Assembly: GCA_937874965.1 (NCBI GenBank)
Contig: CALNCD010000171.1
Location: 1 to 6,651 of the forward strand
DNA length: 6,651 nt
From: an uncultured Erysipelotrichaceae bacterium
Lineage (GTDB): Bacteria; Bacillota_I; Bacilli_A; Erysipelotrichales; Erysipelotrichaceae
Direction: 5' to 3'
In this document: piece by piece, positions 6,041 to 6,651 of the stretch
Numbering within the stretch: position 1 is the stretch's first letter
Layout: each line of letters opens with the position of its first letter
The notes under the pieces: generated by a model
What the model saw: only the letters and a program-made list of their open reading frames with translations
The model's database searches: none
What the model was told of the DNA's origin: nothing
Position numbers and translations under genes: made by a program

Positions 6041-6526
6041 CTATAGTCTTGTAATCACTTTATCCAAAGACTCTGCCGAATAATCCGGGGTCGTCTGGAA
6101 AACAATATTCACGTGCATATCACGGCTGAGTGCTTTCAGCACATCCGCATCGGTCTGATCCAAGGTAATCGCGTTATGGACCGCTTTACGCCCAGGACCA
6201 CCGCCTAATCCACCGATCTGGACCTCGCTAAGTTTCAAGCCCGCACGAACGGCTTTATCCAATTCCTGGACACTCTTAAACAACAGCATGGTGTTTTTCT
6301 GATCAAAATCGCCCCGCTCCTGCGCAACAATCGCCCCATCAACAGACGTAATGGTAATCTTAACCCCTTTCGGCGCTGCCATCTTAAAGACATCCTGCAT
6401 AAAGTCATCTGTACTCAACTGTGTATCAATCGTCACGATTTCATTGACCTGAAGCCGAGTTACCCATTGGGTAATGACCTGACCATGAATCAACCTGAAA
6501 TCCACACGTGTCAAAACAATACTCAT
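6041..6526 (-). CDS. PTS EIIB component, mannose/fructose/sorbose family, first gene of the operon
   Basis: This 161-residue cytosolic phosphotransfer subunit receives phosphate from EIIA and donates it to the sugar during passage through EIIC/EIID. The N-terminal active site is canonical, RVDFRLIHGQVITQW (7-21) with phospho-acceptor His14. Further hallmarks are LSEVQIGGLGGGPGRKAVHNAI (99-120, the glycine-rich IGG loop) and VFQTTP (142-147). Length matches stand-alone EIIB proteins. GGAGG lies 6 nt before the ATG. It is the first gene after the promoter and cre box and is followed after 22 bp by EIIC. Because it has the canonical loop missing from the second EIIB at 826-1323, this is the one most likely to work with the EIIC/EIID pair here. 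Confidence 0.95.
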   Translation of the reverse strand: MSIVLTRVDFRLIHGQVITQWVTRLQVNEIVTIDTQLSTDDFMQDVFKMAAPKGVKITITSVDGAIVAQERGDFDQKNTMLLFKSVQELDKAVRAGLKLSEVQIGGLGGGPGRKAVHNAITLDQTDADVLKALSRDMHVNIVFQTTPDYSAESLDKVITRL

Positions 6527-6539
6527 TCTAAACCTCCAC

Positions 6540-6553
6540 TACTTTATAAAGTA
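6540..6553. promoter_or_regulatory. 14-bp perfect palindrome in the operon leader, possible operator
   Basis: TACTTTATAAAGTA reads identically on both strands and sits between the -10 box and the EIIB ribosome binding site, starting within a base or two of the predicted transcription start (about 6554). Position and symmetry suit a dimeric repressor or activator site, possibly for the CdaR-like regulator, but no known consensus is matched. AT-rich palindromes can arise by chance. Confidence 0.4.
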
Positions 6554-6560
6554 TACCTAG

Positions 6561-6588
6561 ATTATAGTGTAATCGTTTACAGAAGCAA
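6561..6588 (-). promoter_or_regulatory. Main operon promoter, sigma-A type
   Basis: The minus strand has a perfect TATAAT -10 box (6566-6561). Sixteen bp upstream is TTGCTT (6588-6583), which keeps only the TTG of the -35 consensus. The expected start near 6554 gives a leader of about 28 nt ending in the GGAGG of EIIB. The weak -35 suggests dependence on an activator or low basal activity. It is the only convincing promoter upstream of the PTS genes. Confidence 0.7.
6568..6581 (-). promoter_or_regulatory. Probable cre box (CcpA site) inside the promoter spacer
   Basis: TGTAAACGATTACA on the minus strand matches the Firmicute cre consensus TGWAARCGYTWNCW at 13 of 14 positions; the opposite strand also matches at 13 of 14. 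The arms TGTAA/TTACA are a perfect inverted repeat around a central CG. It fills the space between the -35 and -10 boxes, where bound CcpA would block RNA polymerase, implying carbon catabolite repression. A local LacI-family repressor could recognise a similar site, but none is encoded in the window. Confidence 0.75.
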
Positions 6589-6589
6589 A

Positions 6590-6651
6590 TATTCAAACCA
6601 AACAAATCCGCACCACGAAATTCGGTCAATGAACCAAGCACATGGAGATAA
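6590..6651. other. Upstream non-coding edge with no supported gene
   Basis: This 62-bp stretch upstream of the promoter contains T-rich TTTG runs on the minus strand (6590-6610) that could be part of an upstream control region. Short frames cross it on both strands, but none has a ribosome binding site or recognisable protein ending. No gene is called here. Confidence 0.4.

Noticed and set aside
6577..6651. Possible C-terminal end of an upstream minus-strand gene (frame open to TAA near 6577)
   Set aside because: Only about 24 codons are visible, the composition does not look like a protein end I recognise, and two frames are open by chance in this AT-rich stretch. The evidence is too little for a partial gene.
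6629..6651. Possible divergent plus-strand gene start (ATG at 6629 or 6642)
   Set aside because: Neither ATG has a ribosome binding site upstream and only a few codons are visible.

Overview
The window holds one compact catabolic operon. All nine genes lie on the minus strand, so transcription runs from the right edge toward the left. Low-GC Gram-positive features (strong AGGAGG-type ribosome binding sites, a sigma-A-like promoter, a near-consensus CcpA/cre box and a mannose-family PTS) point to a Firmicute. A gut Erysipelotrichia-like organism is plausible, but the class cannot be settled from the sequence alone.

Layout in transcription order: (i) a promoter region at about 6540-6590, with a perfect TATAAT box, a cre box filling the -35/-10 spacer, and a 14-bp perfect palindrome at the expected transcription start; (ii) PTS EIIB (6041-6526), EIIC (5269-6018) and EIID (4451-5272); (iii) a hairpin with a U-tract at 4418-4443, read as a partial terminator; (iv) a D-2-hydroxyacid dehydrogenase (3459-4400), a SIS-domain sugar-phosphate isomerase of the KdsD/GutQ type without CBS domains (2861-3466), and PTS EIIA (2445-2864); (v) a possible internal promoter, then a CdaR-like (sugar-diacid regulator) transcription factor (1320-2396), a second and divergent EIIB (826-1323), and a DapA/NanA-superfamily class I aldolase (1-839, running off the left edge). 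Most junctions overlap by 4 to 14 nt, so the genes are probably translationally coupled.

The likely scheme is as follows. EIIA and EIIB pass phosphate to a sugar or sugar acid imported by EIIC/EIID. The aldolase cleaves a 2-keto(-3-deoxy) acid to pyruvate plus an aldehyde. The isomerase interconverts an aldose phosphate and a ketose phosphate. The dehydrogenase acts on a 2-hydroxy or 2-keto acid. CcpA and the CdaR-like protein would control expression. The substrate is not evident. One hypothesis that explains the aldolase and isomerase together is uptake of a 3-deoxy-2-ulosonic acid such as Kdo as its phosphate, cleavage to pyruvate plus arabinose 5-phosphate, and isomerisation to ribulose 5-phosphate. 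That route is inference only. The most unusual features are this enzyme set, the second EIIB lacking the usual glycine loop, and a CdaR-type regulator inside a mannose-family PTS operon. No RNA genes, mobile elements or CRISPR arrays were seen, and no stretch longer than 300 bases lacks a gene.
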